DNA from: Bacillus massiliigorillae
GTDB lineage: Bacteria > Bacillota > Bacilli > Bacillales > DSM-1321
Reading direction: 5' to 3'
NCBI RefSeq assembly: GCF_000380245.2
Contig: NZ_HG428741.1
Span: 2,425,665-2,489,664 of the forward strand
DNA length: 64,000 bases
The notes beneath the pieces are model-generated. The model worked only from the letters and a program-made list of their open reading frames with translations. It was not told the DNA's origin and did not search any database. Positions 8,654-17,088 of the stretch are shown here, in pieces. The position numbers and the translations under genes are program-made. The stretch's first letter is position 1, and every line of letters begins with the position of its first letter.

Positions 8654-8683
8654 TAGTATGAACGTAGCAGTTATGATTCATTC
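8654..8683 (-). promoter_or_regulatory. Candidate sigma-G (forespore) promoter of tepA-ylzJ
   Basis: On the minus strand GAATGA, a 17-nt spacer, then CATACTA. This fits the sigma-G pattern (GHATR, 17-18 nt, CATNMTA), with the -10 element about 30 nt before the tepA start codon. Confidence 0.55.
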
Positions 8684-8965
8684 TAAAGTCGTAAGGTTTG
8701 TTTATATTCGTTCTTTCGACTTTGCTACCAATTAAGATGAGAATTTCTTCAGTAAATATGAAAGACAGTTATATATATCAGATTATCAAAGAACAGCACA
8801 TACTAATTTTAGCACATACGTTCCTATTTAAGCTATATTCATATCTATTCAAAAAAAAAACCGAGCTACATACAGTACATTCTTCAGAAAGGAAGACGTC
8901 TTTCGAAAAATACATTAATATAAGAAATACACATTAATGAAGAATGAATGAAAAGGGGTTTTAAC
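8684..8965. other. Divergent intergenic region tepA / MBL hydrolase
   Basis: AT-rich region between the two divergent genes. The only marked structure is the 10-bp palindrome AAGACGTCTT at 8893-8902, about 65 nt before the hydrolase start. I see no clear sigma-A promoter for the plus-strand gene and no credible small gene. Confidence 0.5.
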
Positions 8966-9826
8966 ATGGAAAACAATACGTTAAAAAAGTTATCAAATCA
9001 TATTTATTATTTACCACCCAATTCAGATACCGATAGACCTGTTCTCGGAATTATTTCCGGCAAGCAATATTCACTTATAATTGATGGAGGTAACTCTTCA
9101 AATCACGCGCAAGTCTTATTATCTCAAATTAAAACGAAAAACCTCCCTCCGATTCTTGCCGTCTTCCTAACACATTGGCATTGGGACCATAGCTTCGGCT
9201 TACATGAAATGAATATTACGACTATATGTCACACGCAAACAAAAACAGCACTTAAAAAGTTACTTCCCTTCTCTTGGAGTGATGAAGCATTAGATGACCG
9301 AGTGACGCAAGGTATTGAGATTGCTTTTTGTGCCGATATGATAAAAGCAGAATATGGTTCTAATCGAGAAATACATATTAGAATTCCAGAAATCACTTTT
9401 CATAACGAAATGGAAATTGATTTAGGAGATATTCATTGTATCGTTGAGCATGTTGGAGGAGATCATTCTTCCGACTCTTCTATCGTATATATCCCAGAAG
9501 ATAAAGTACTATTTTTGGGTGATTGTTTGTACGCCAATATGTATGATGGACCATATCACTATACAATTCAAAACATATTAGCACTACTAGCCAAGATTGA
9601 AAAATATGATGCCGATACATACGTCTTATCACATCAAATGCCTCAATCAAAACATGAATTTACACAATTCACTACTTTGCTCAAAACACTTTGTCAGCTA
9701 ACCGAAACATTTAAAGGAAACAAGAAACAGATATCTGAAGCACTTTCGAAGCATACGGGGGAGCCGCTAGATGAACTAGCCCAAGAATGTATCGAGTATT
9801 TCACAAATATATATAAACAAACTTAA
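8966..9826 (+). CDS. MBL-fold metallo-hydrolase of unknown substrate
   Basis: A 286-aa metallo-beta-lactamase-fold enzyme, the only plus-strand gene in the window. The zinc motif is complete: H70-x-H72-x-D74-H75 (THWHWDHSFGL), a third His in GGDHSSDS, the bridging Asp in FLGDCLY and a final His in LSHQMP. The C-terminal 60 residues are helical. No signal peptide, so cytoplasmic. The start is the ATG (MENNTL) with AAAAGGGG 7 nt upstream; an ATG 18 nt earlier overlaps that site. Its orientation and its absence from this position in B. subtilis suggest later insertion between tepA and rnjB. The family is broad (thiolesterases, lactonases, phosphodiesterases), so no reaction can be named. Confidence 0.85.
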   Translation: MENNTLKKLSNHIYYLPPNSDTDRPVLGIISGKQYSLIIDGGNSSNHAQVLLSQIKTKNLPPILAVFLTHWHWDHSFGLHEMNITTICHTQTKTALKKLLPFSWSDEALDDRVTQGIEIAFCADMIKAEYGSNREIHIRIPEITFHNEMEIDLGDIHCIVEHVGGDHSSDSSIVYIPEDKVLFLGDCLYANMYDGPYHYTIQNILALLAKIEKYDADTYVLSHQMPQSKHEFTQFTTLLKTLCQLTETFKGNKKQISEALSKHTGEPLDELAQECIEYFTNIYKQT

Positions 9827-9842
9827 ATATTGATTCGCCAAA

Positions 9843-9877
9843 AAGGACGATACATAAAAATTATGTGCATCGTCCTT
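9843..9877. terminator. Bidirectional terminator between the MBL gene and rnjB
   Basis: AAGGACGAT and ATCGTCCTT, extended by CATAA/TTATG, form a hairpin between two convergent genes. It has A/T flanks on both sides and can serve both. Confidence 0.85.
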
Positions 9878-9883
9878 CCCTAA

Positions 9884-11551
9884 TTATATTTCCATTATGA
9901 TCGGTAATATCATCGGTCTGCGCTTTGTCTCTTCATAGAGTTGTGAACTTAATTGTTCACGAATATTTTGCTTTAAGCTGGACCAATCAAAGTTTGGTGC
10001 ATTTACATTCTTATCTACAACTTCTTTTACGATATTAATAGAATTATCGATTAGTTTCTCTGATTCTCTTACATAAACAAATCCACGTGTAATAATTTCT
10101 GGTCCTGAAATAATAGCTTTACTGCTTCTATTTAATGTAACTACCACTATCAAAATACCATCTTGTGATAGCAATCTACGATCTCGCAATACTATGTTAC
10201 CAACATCCCCAATACCGCTACCATCAATTAATACATTACCAGCAGTAATTTTACTACTGACTCTAATTCTATCAGACTGCAAATCAACCATTTCACCATT
10301 TTCCGCAATTACAATAGCATTGTTTTCTAAGCCGCATTGTTTTGCAACCTTACTATGTGCCATTAGCATTCGAAACTCACCGTGAATTGGCATGAAATAT
10401 TTTGGTCTTAACAAATTAATCATCATTTTTAACTCTTCTTGGCTACCGTGTCCCGGAACATAGACAGTACGATTTTTAGAAACAACGTTTGCACCAATAC
10501 GATATAACAAATCAATCGCTCTCGTAAGTTGTAATTCACCACCACGAACAGGAGAAGCAGCAATTAATATCGAGTCCTTTGGCTTTAACACAATTTGTTT
10601 ATGGTTCTTCTTTGCAATTCTTTCCAAAACAGCAATAGGTTCGCCTTTAGGACCCGATGCTAGAATAACAATCTCTCGATCACTATATTGGTCCGCTTCC
10701 GCTATTGAAATAACAGCTTCTTCTTCAACCTTTAGAAAACCTGCTTGTAAACTAATTTCAAAGACTTGCTTCATTTCATTGCCTACAAGTACTACTTTAC
10801 GATTACTTTTTCTTGCTGCATTTAATGTATGTTGAATAGTATTTATATTAGATGCAAAGGATGCAAGAATAATTCGTCCTTCACTACTTTCAAATACATC
10901 TTGCATATCTCTTTCAACGATTGCTTCTGATTTCGTATAGCCTGGATTCTCAGCCCCAGTACTATCTGACATTAGTAATAAAACGCCCTCTTCACCAATT
11001 TTGGCAATTTTCCCAATATCCGCTGCATATATGCCTGATGCAGCTTGATCGAATTTAAAATCCCCTGTATAAACGATACAGCCATCCTTTGTATGTAAAC
11101 AAATTCCAAGCGCACCTGGAATACTATGATTCGTTTTAAAAAACGAAACTTGAGCATTCGCAAATTGTAATTGCGAATTATTATTCACTTCAACAAATGA
11201 TACATTTCCTTTAAATCTATTTTCTTTCAATCTAAGTTTTGTTAAGTCAATTGTTAATTTTGAACCATATACAGGAACATTCAGAGAATTCAACAAATAT
11301 GGTAATGCTCCGATATGATCTTCATGACCATGACTTAAAAAAATACCCTGAACTCTTTCTTGATTTTCTAATAAATAAGATGTATCAGGAATAACTACAT
11401 CAATTCCAAGCATCTCTGTTTCAGGAAACATTAATCCAGCATCTAAAACAAAGATTTCGTCATCAATTTCTACTACGTACATATTCTTTCCTAGTTCTGC
11501 TTGTCCGCCAAGAGAGAATACCTTAATGTTATGATTCATTTGGTTGTCCAC
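9884..11551 (-). CDS. rnjB: Ribonuclease J2-type beta-CASP RNase (divergent)
   Basis: A 555-aa beta-CASP ribonuclease, the exact length of B. subtilis RnjB, and beside dapA as rnjB is there. The metal site is intact: LDAGL, H74-G-H76-E-D78-H79, THSIP-type His, TGDFKFD, and late GHGSQEE and PIHGE. It ends with the family signature RRPMILPIIMEI. Several usually conserved positions differ: GGQAELGKN at residues 15-23 rather than GGxGEIGKN, HSIPG rather than HSIPD, SDSTGAE rather than SDSTN, and ASPVRGGE in place of a TPIPGNE-type loop. GTG start with AGGAGG 8 nt upstream. With RNase J1 it acts in 5'-to-3' mRNA decay and rRNA maturation. Confidence 0.85.
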   Translation of the reverse strand: MDNQMNHNIKVFSLGGQAELGKNMYVVEIDDEIFVLDAGLMFPETEMLGIDVVIPDTSYLLENQERVQGIFLSHGHEDHIGALPYLLNSLNVPVYGSKLTIDLTKLRLKENRFKGNVSFVEVNNNSQLQFANAQVSFFKTNHSIPGALGICLHTKDGCIVYTGDFKFDQAASGIYAADIGKIAKIGEEGVLLLMSDSTGAENPGYTKSEAIVERDMQDVFESSEGRIILASFASNINTIQHTLNAARKSNRKVVLVGNEMKQVFEISLQAGFLKVEEEAVISIAEADQYSDREIVILASGPKGEPIAVLERIAKKNHKQIVLKPKDSILIAASPVRGGELQLTRAIDLLYRIGANVVSKNRTVYVPGHGSQEELKMMINLLRPKYFMPIHGEFRMLMAHSKVAKQCGLENNAIVIAENGEMVDLQSDRIRVSSKITAGNVLIDGSGIGDVGNIVLRDRRLLSQDGILIVVVTLNRSSKAIISGPEIITRGFVYVRESEKLIDNSINIVKEVVDKNVNAPNFDWSSLKQNIREQLSSQLYEETKRRPMILPIIMEI

Positions 11552-11600
11552 GTATTTTTCCTCCTACACTATAAAACTTCCGTTCAAAACAATTACATCC

Positions 11601-11630
11601 ATTATACCGTAAGTAAAAAATACATAGCAA
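11601..11630 (-). promoter_or_regulatory. Sigma-A promoter of rnjB
   Basis: On the minus strand TTGCTA, 18 nt, TATAAT, about 50 nt before the GTG start of rnjB. Perfect -10 and a 4/6 -35. Confidence 0.7.
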
Positions 11631-11666
11631 CCTTTTCGTCAAAGTATTAGCAGAACTCTGATTATT

Positions 11667-11690
11667 AGAAAAACCGTCACCGGCCTTTTT
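11667..11690. repeat. ACCG/CGG intergenic palindrome, copy 1
   Basis: An ACCG stem half, a 4-nt loop TCAC and CGGC, flanked by AAAA on one side and CTTTTT on the other. It is one of four related elements in the window (others at 16921, 17089 and 19974), all between genes. It can act as a weak terminator in either direction. Confidence 0.65.
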
Positions 11691-11730
11691 GGATTAATGT
11701 TTATGCCCCTTGTATTAACCCAAATCAAAA

Positions 11731-11774
11731 AAGGCGTCTCAAAAGTGATTTGTATTCACTTTTGAGACAGCCTT
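11731..11774 (-). terminator. Terminator of the asd-dapG-dapA operon
   Basis: Nearly perfect 18-bp inverted repeat (AAGGCGTCTCAAAAGTGA / TCACTTTTGAGACAGCCTT) directly after the dapA stop, followed on the minus strand by CTTTTTTGATT. Confidence 0.9.
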
Positions 11775-11775
11775 C

Positions 11776-12645
11776 TTATTTTTTCACTAATAGACTTAAT
11801 GCATCTCTTTCACTTGGTGAAAGTGCAACTAATGGCAAACGAACAGATCCAACATCAATACCTTTCATTTGCAATGCCGTTTTCACAGGAGTTGGATTTG
11901 GAGCCATAAATAAACCATTCATGATTGGTAGTAACTCTTGATGCAGTTTTGCTGCCTTTTGATTTTCACCAATAAAGTAAGCTTCAATCATATCCTGCAT
12001 TTCATTACCAATAATATGAGCTGCTACAGATACTACACCTTTAGCTCCAACAGAAATCATCGGAAGAGCTAAATAATCATCTCCACTATATAACATGAAA
12101 TCATCATCTGTTTGAGCAATAATCTCAGTAGCAGCTGACAAGTCACCTGTTGATTCCTTAACTGCGACAATATTTGGAATAGCAGAAAGCTTTACTATTG
12201 TTTCTGTTTCGATTTTTACAGCAGTACGTCCTGGAATATTATAAAGCATAATCGGTAATTTAGTACTTTCAGCAATTGCTTTAAAATGCTCATACATACC
12301 TTGTTGATTTGGTTTATTGTAGTATGGTGCAACAAGTAAGAATGCATCTACGCCTACTTTTTCAGCCTTTTTTGTTAACTCAATAGAAGCATATGTGTTA
12401 TTGCTACCTGTTCCCGCAATGACTGGAACTCGCTTATCTACAACTTTTACGACATGTTGAAACAACGCTAACTTTTCTTCAGATGTTAAGGTAGGAGACT
12501 CACCTGTTGTTCCTGCCACCACAAGTGCATCTGTACCGTTTTCAATTAGATAGTTTACTAATTGTGTTGTTTTTACAAAGTCAATATTACCTTTATGATC
12601 AAAAGGCGTAACCATTGCTGTTACAATTTTCCCGAACGAAATCAT
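11776..12645 (-). CDS. dapA: 4-hydroxy-tetrahydrodipicolinate synthase
   Basis: Condenses aspartate semialdehyde with pyruvate, the branch point to DAP, lysine and dipicolinate. The protein is 290 aa from the ATG at MISFGK, which has TAGGAG about 11 nt upstream; a GTG four codons earlier overlaps that site. Class I aldolase features are present: Schiff-base Lys163 in VAVKESTGDLS, Tyr135 in YNIPGRT and the GTTGES phosphate-loop-like motif at 45-50. Last gene of asd-dapG-dapA, followed by a strong terminator. Confidence 0.96.
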   Translation of the reverse strand: MISFGKIVTAMVTPFDHKGNIDFVKTTQLVNYLIENGTDALVVAGTTGESPTLTSEEKLALFQHVVKVVDKRVPVIAGTGSNNTYASIELTKKAEKVGVDAFLLVAPYYNKPNQQGMYEHFKAIAESTKLPIMLYNIPGRTAVKIETETIVKLSAIPNIVAVKESTGDLSAATEIIAQTDDDFMLYSGDDYLALPMISVGAKGVVSVAAHIIGNEMQDMIEAYFIGENQKAAKLHQELLPIMNGLFMAPNPTPVKTALQMKGIDVGSVRLPLVALSPSERDALSLLVKK

Positions 12646-12748
12646 ACTTTCTTTCACTCCTAACAGAATTTAACTTAAACCTTCATCGCCATACATAATA
12701 AGTCATGATAAGAAAACAAACGATGAGTAGTCTCCGAAACACTCCACT

Positions 12749-13984
12749 CTAAATGTGAGTTTCATCGTATTCAACATGAAGTTCAAACGCATCATGCAAC
12801 GCATTTACTGCTTCAGTCAAATGATTCTCGCTTATCAATACCCAAATCGTTGTATGGCTGTCTGCCGCTTGTAAGATACTTATACCTTTTTCGGAAAGTG
12901 CTGTCACAATTTTTGCTGTTATTCCAGGAACACCCATAATACCAGCACCTACAACAGATACTTTAGCACAATTCCTTACAATAACTGGCTGATAACCTTC
13001 TTTTTCAAGTATTTCGATTGCTCGCTCCGTCATGTCCTCATTTACTGTATATACAACCCCATTTGGCGATATATTGATAAAGTCAACACTAATCGAAGCA
13101 TTAGCCATCGCTTTAAATACTTCGGTCGATAAATTATACTGATCTTTCTTAGCATTAACACGTATTTGAGTAATCTTATTTAAATGAGCTATACCAGTTA
13201 CTAATCGATCGCCAACGTCACTTCCATGACTTCTTCCATTTATTGACGTAACCAACGTCCCTAAACCATCACTATATGTTGAGCGAATACGAATAGGAAC
13301 CTTAGCAGCCATCGCAATTTCAACTGCTCGCGGATGAATAACCTTAGCTCCTTGATACGCCATATTACAAACTTCATTATAGGTTACAACAGAAAGTGCA
13401 CGAGCCTGCTCAGCGATACGAGGATCGGCTGTCATAATTCCTTCAACATCTGTGAAAATATCAACCCATTCCGCTTGTACAGCTGCACCTATTGCTGCAG
13501 CTGAGGTATCACTTCCACCTCTACCTATTGTTGTAATATCCCCATTTCGTGATACTCCTTGGAAACCTGCAACAACAACTACATCATATTGCTCAAGCTC
13601 TTTAACGATACGTTCACACTTCATTTCGATTATCTTTGCGTTAGTATGATCATTGTTGGTACGAAAACCTGCTTGAGCGCCCGTATAAGCGGTAGCATTA
13701 ACTCCATTTTGAAGAAGCATATTTGCAAAAACAACAGAAGATATCGTTTCACCTACTGAAAGCAATAAATCTTGTTCTCGTTTTGAAATCTTACTTTGCG
13801 AACCATTTACAAGTGATAATAATGTATCTGTCGCATAAGGATCTCCTTTTCTACCCATTGCAGAAACAACAACAATTACTTTATATCCTTCATTAACGGC
13901 TTTTTCTATATGTCTTCTAGCATGTGCTCTGCTTTCATCATCTTTAACGGATGTTCCGCCGAACTTTTGAACAATAATATTCAT
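12749..13984 (-). CDS. dapG: Aspartokinase I (DAP-sensitive type)
   Basis: Phosphorylates aspartate as the first step of the aspartate pathway. Length 411 aa. The kinase domain opens with VQKFGGTSVKDDE and contains FTDVEGIMTADPR; two C-terminal ACT domains (from about residue 265) provide allosteric control. The neighbours asd, dapA and dpaAB identify it as DapG, the isozyme that supplies DAP and dipicolinate, rather than lysC or thrD. The ATG has a GGGGTG site lying beside a hairpin at 14003-14037 that could limit access. Confidence 0.93.
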   Translation of the reverse strand: MNIIVQKFGGTSVKDDESRAHARRHIEKAVNEGYKVIVVVSAMGRKGDPYATDTLLSLVNGSQSKISKREQDLLLSVGETISSVVFANMLLQNGVNATAYTGAQAGFRTNNDHTNAKIIEMKCERIVKELEQYDVVVVAGFQGVSRNGDITTIGRGGSDTSAAAIGAAVQAEWVDIFTDVEGIMTADPRIAEQARALSVVTYNEVCNMAYQGAKVIHPRAVEIAMAAKVPIRIRSTYSDGLGTLVTSINGRSHGSDVGDRLVTGIAHLNKITQIRVNAKKDQYNLSTEVFKAMANASISVDFINISPNGVVYTVNEDMTERAIEILEKEGYQPVIVRNCAKVSVVGAGIMGVPGITAKIVTALSEKGISILQAADSHTTIWVLISENHLTEAVNALHDAFELHVEYDETHI

Positions 13985-14002
13985 GTATACACCCCAAATT
14001 AA

Positions 14003-14037
14003 CTCAGCCTTTCTTCTATATTATTGGAAAGGCTGAG
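14003..14037 (-). terminator. Hairpin between asd and dapG
   Basis: CTCAGCCTTTC and GAAAGGCTGAG form a perfect 11-bp stem with a 13-nt loop. On the minus strand it ends about 18 nt before the dapG start and is followed only by TTAATTT. It may be a partial terminator, an mRNA processing site or a translational control element. Confidence 0.6.
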
Positions 14038-14136
14038 GCTTAATAACCGGCTATTTCGTTTTAGTTTTCATTAGAAAGATAGTTTGACTTCTTCTATACT
14101 CGTATAGGAAATCAACTACGCAAGTCTAACAATCCT

Positions 14137-15195
14137 TTACTTTAAAGTAACCAATTCTAATTTAATTAGACTCTCAGCGATTTGAACTGAATTCCACGCT
14201 GCACCTTTTAATAGGTTATCAGAAACAACCCACATATGGAAGCCTTTATCTTCATCCAAATCTTTACGGATTCTACCTACAAACACATCATTCTTACCGA
14301 CACAGTCAGCAGGCATTGGATAAACTTGTGCTTCTGGCTCATCTTGCAGAACGATACCTGGTGCAGTTTTCATTAGCTCTTTGATATCCGCTGCAGAAAC
14401 ACCTGGCTCATTAACTTCGAAATATAATGATTCTGAGTGACCAGTAACAACTGGAATTCTCACACAAGTTGCTGCTACTGGGAGCTCAGGCATATGCATA
14501 ATTTTCTTTGTTTCATTAATCATTTTCATTTCTTCATACGTATAACCATTTTCTTGGAACTTATCAATTTGTGGAATTACGTTGAATGCGATTTGGTAAT
14601 GCTTCTCATCGCCTTTAACAGGTAATACTTGCGGATTAATTTCTTCTCCATTTAATAAGCTTTGCGTTTGTTCTTGTAATTCTGAGATTGCTGCTGCACC
14701 AGATCCTGAAACAGCTTGATAAGTCGAAACGATTAATTTATTTAAACCATAGGCTTTGCGAATTGGTTCTAACGCCGCAACCATTTGGATTGTCGAACAG
14801 TTTGGATTCGCAATAATACCTTTATGTTGCTTTAAGTCCTCTTCATTTACTTCTGGAACAACTAATGGTACATTTTCAGCCATTCTGAATGCACTTGTAT
14901 TATCAACTACAATAGCTCCACGTTTAGCTGCTTCAGGCGCAAGCTCAAGGGATACACTTCCTCCTGCACTGAATAATGCAATATCAATTCCTTCAAAAGA
15001 TTCCGGTTTAGCTTCTTGAACAACTATTTCTTCTCCATTAAACTTCAATACTGTTCCTGCAGAACGAGCTGAAGATAAAAGAGTGATATTCTTAATTGGG
15101 AAATTTCTCTTTTCTAAAGTTTCCATCATTTGTTGTCCAACAGCGCCTGTTGCTCCTACTACTGCTACATTTAATCCTTGTCTTGCTTCCACCAT
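14137..15195 (-). CDS. asd: Aspartate-semialdehyde dehydrogenase
   Basis: Reduces aspartyl phosphate with NADPH. Length 352 aa. The Rossmann motif VVGATGAVGQQ is at residues 12-22, catalytic Cys133 lies in NPNCSTIQM, and the substrate-binding TGHSESLYFE follows in the C-terminal half. First gene of asd-dapG-dapA; a sigma-A-like promoter lies at 15265-15293. The ATG start has a modest GGGGTA site. Confidence 0.96.
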   Translation of the reverse strand: MVEARQGLNVAVVGATGAVGQQMMETLEKRNFPIKNITLLSSARSAGTVLKFNGEEIVVQEAKPESFEGIDIALFSAGGSVSLELAPEAAKRGAIVVDNTSAFRMAENVPLVVPEVNEEDLKQHKGIIANPNCSTIQMVAALEPIRKAYGLNKLIVSTYQAVSGSGAAAISELQEQTQSLLNGEEINPQVLPVKGDEKHYQIAFNVIPQIDKFQENGYTYEEMKMINETKKIMHMPELPVAATCVRIPVVTGHSESLYFEVNEPGVSAADIKELMKTAPGIVLQDEPEAQVYPMPADCVGKNDVFVGRIRKDLDEDKGFHMWVVSDNLLKGAAWNSVQIAESLIKLELVTLK

Positions 15196-15264
15196 CCATA
15201 CCCCATTTCTGTCTTTTTAGCAAATATTTCGTGTTTTTATATTGGTTGCCAGATTAGTCTTTAT

Positions 15265-15293
15265 TTTATCATATTACCTCATAAAAGAAACAA
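15265..15293 (-). promoter_or_regulatory. Sigma-A-like promoter of asd
   Basis: On the minus strand TTGTTT, 17 nt, GATAAA, about 70 nt before asd. Both hexamers match 4/6. Confidence 0.45.
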
Positions 15294-15338
15294 AAGTTTT
15301 TTCACAATTTAACTTAAGCAACTCACTTTATTGTAATA

Positions 15339-15938
15339 TTATGAAAAATCTCTGAATTTTTCAATTATAACGGGTTGTAATTGTTTTCCTTCTATCGCAG
15401 CTATAATTGTTTCAGAAATAAGTGACATCTTAGCAACCATCGATTTTGGTTTATTTTCAGGATCATCTTGACCATACGGGATAAAGTATATATCTTTTGC
15501 AGCCATTAATCGCATTAAATTAACACCATTTAATCCAAGAGCATCATTTGTTGAAATACCAAGAACAACAGGCCGATAATTTCTCAGTGTCGCTTTCGCA
15601 GCCATAAGTACTGGAGAATCCGTCAGAGCATTTGCGAATTTACTCATGGAGCTACCTGTTAGAGGTGCAATTACCATACAATCTAGTGGCATCTTCGGTC
15701 CAAGCGGCTCCGCTTTTACAATACTATCAATCACCGCATGGCCAGTAATACTCTCTAAACGTTGAACCCAGTCTTCTCCCTCACCAAATCGAGTATTCGT
15801 ATTACTTACAGTATGTGTTACAACTGGTATCACTTCCGCACCACTATTCACAAGCTTTTCAATTTCAGGAAATACAACATCATATGTGCAGTGTGAACCT
15901 GTTACTCCAAAGCCAATTCGCTTCCCTTTTAAACTCAT
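15339..15938 (-). CDS. dpaB: Dipicolinate synthase subunit B
   Basis: A 199-aa flavoprotein-like subunit (SpoVFB) of dipicolinate synthase, which makes the spore-core chelator dipicolinic acid in the mother cell. The N-terminus GKRIGFGVTGSHCTYDVV and the central APLTGSSMSKFANALTDSP are characteristic of the flavin-binding decarboxylase-like fold. It overlaps dpaA by 4 nt, giving coupled 1:1 translation. Confidence 0.95.
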   Translation of the reverse strand: MSLKGKRIGFGVTGSHCTYDVVFPEIEKLVNSGAEVIPVVTHTVSNTNTRFGEGEDWVQRLESITGHAVIDSIVKAEPLGPKMPLDCMVIAPLTGSSMSKFANALTDSPVLMAAKATLRNYRPVVLGISTNDALGLNGVNLMRLMAAKDIYFIPYGQDDPENKPKSMVAKMSLISETIIAAIEGKQLQPVIIEKFRDFS

Positions 15939-16837
15939 TTCGTCTTCCCCTTTCTTTTCAGTAAATCCTCTTGCAACAACTGTATAAGCACATTAGCCAA
16001 TATTCTTCCCGCTGTTTTCGGAGCGACAATACCTGGCAATCCAGGTGCTAACAGTGCCTTAATTCCTCTTTTTTCAGCATAGCGAAAATCAGTACCACCT
16101 GGTTTAGAAGCTAAATCAATTATTAAAGTATGTGCTGGCATCCCTGCAATAACTTTCGCTGTTACAATTTGTATTGGAATCGTATTGATACAAAGGTCCA
16201 CATCTTTTACAACTTCCTCCAACTGACTTAAATGAAATGGCTGTAAGCCCATTTCTGTTATTCGAGCAATATGCTCACTTTTTCTAGCTCCAACCTTCAC
16301 TTTCGCCCCAAGCGCTTGAAATGTTCGAGCAACACTCATACCCGTCCTACCTAGCCCGAGAACAGCAACATTACTACCATGTATCGTGAAATCAGTATGT
16401 TGAATCGCCATCATAATCGTACCTTCAACAGTTGGTATACTGTTGTATATAGCTACATCATCTCTTTGAAATAGTTGAATTAATTCTCGATTAACTTTTT
16501 TCATAATCGAGTCTAAATAAGAATTACTTATACCAGAATAAACCTTACAATGAGGTGGAGTTTTTGCAAGGATATTACTTGTTAAAACAACCGTTTCATT
16601 CGAAAAAATCGTTTCAATTTTCCCTTCTGGGTTCGTTCCAGGAACTGGTAGAATAACAGCATCTATTTCTGAAAAATCCATTTCATCAATCTTCTCTTTT
16701 ACCGCTCCGGAAAATGCATGATCAAGCTGCTCAAAGCCTACTAATGATAACTTCGCATCGCTCTCCGTTAATTTTCTAATCACTTCTAGTTGCCGTGCAT
16801 CTCCGCCTATTACGGCAATTTGCATGCCTGTAAGCAT
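15935..16837 (-). CDS. dpaA: Dipicolinate synthase subunit A
   Basis: A 300-aa NAD(P)-dependent subunit (SpoVFA). The N-terminus MLTGMQIAVIGGDARQLEVI and the second nucleotide-binding motif VLGLGRTGMSVARTF (about residues 155-170) match the family; ALLAPGLPGIVAPKTAGRI is the C-terminal signature. It oxidises the dapA product to dipicolinate together with DpaB. The ATG has TAGGTG 7 nt upstream. A sigma-K-like promoter precedes it, consistent with late mother-cell expression. Confidence 0.96.
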   Translation of the reverse strand: MLTGMQIAVIGGDARQLEVIRKLTESDAKLSLVGFEQLDHAFSGAVKEKIDEMDFSEIDAVILPVPGTNPEGKIETIFSNETVVLTSNILAKTPPHCKVYSGISNSYLDSIMKKVNRELIQLFQRDDVAIYNSIPTVEGTIMMAIQHTDFTIHGSNVAVLGLGRTGMSVARTFQALGAKVKVGARKSEHIARITEMGLQPFHLSQLEEVVKDVDLCINTIPIQIVTAKVIAGMPAHTLIIDLASKPGGTDFRYAEKRGIKALLAPGLPGIVAPKTAGRILANVLIQLLQEDLLKRKGKTK

Positions 16838-16877
16838 TCCATGTCACCTACTTTAAGGAGAATCTATTTTCCTTACC

Positions 16878-16907
16878 CATATTATGAAACCAGTACCAGA
16901 TAGGTGT
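16878..16907 (-). promoter_or_regulatory. Candidate sigma-K promoter of dpaAB
   Basis: On the minus strand an ACACC -35 region and, about 17 nt on, CATAATATG, resembling the sigma-K pattern (AC, 15-17 nt, CATAnnnTA). It lies about 45 nt before dpaA. dpaAB is a sigma-K operon in B. subtilis. Confidence 0.5.
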
Positions 16908-16920
16908 TTGTTTATTTTAA

Positions 16921-16986
16921 AGAAAAACCGGCACCGGTCCTTTTTGTCATTGTCTTTACTTCTTGTTTTTCTTCAAAGCAAAAAGG
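16921..16986. repeat. 66-bp direct repeat, copy A
   Basis: Begins with AGAAAAACCGGCACCGGTCC and ends with CTTCAAAGCAAAAAGG. It matches 17089-17154 over its full 66 bp except for a few bases in the centre. Its left part is an ACCG/CGGT palindrome like those at 11667 and 19974. Confidence 0.9.
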
Positions 16987-16987
16987 A

Positions 16988-17070
16988 GCCATGCGGCAGG
17001 CGTAAGACGAGCTGTTCTTGAAAACCCGCACTTGGTTTTCAAAACAGCTTAGCTTACGACCAAGCATGGC
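16988..17070. repeat. Long imperfect inverted repeat (about 37-bp arms)
   Basis: Arms run from GCCATGC (16988) to GCATGGC (17070). Inner matches are GCGTAAG/CTTACG, AGCTGTTCTTGAAAACC and GGTTTTCAAAACAGCT, around a loop of about 5 nt. On the minus strand it ends directly at the CCTTTTTGCTTTG of repeat copy A, so it can act as a large terminator; it also resembles a small non-autonomous element. Confidence 0.8.
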
Positions 17071-17088
17071 AGGTGTAAGGTTGGACAG

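Noticed and set aside
8698..8937. 79-codon plus-strand ORF in the tepA/MBL gap
   Set aside because: Poor ribosome binding site, low-complexity composition and no recognisable motif; AT-rich intergenic sequence gives such ORFs by chance.
13985..15338. Lysine riboswitch for asd or dapG
   Set aside because: The gaps (about 140-150 nt) are too short and lack the long lysine-aptamer pattern; only simple hairpins are present.
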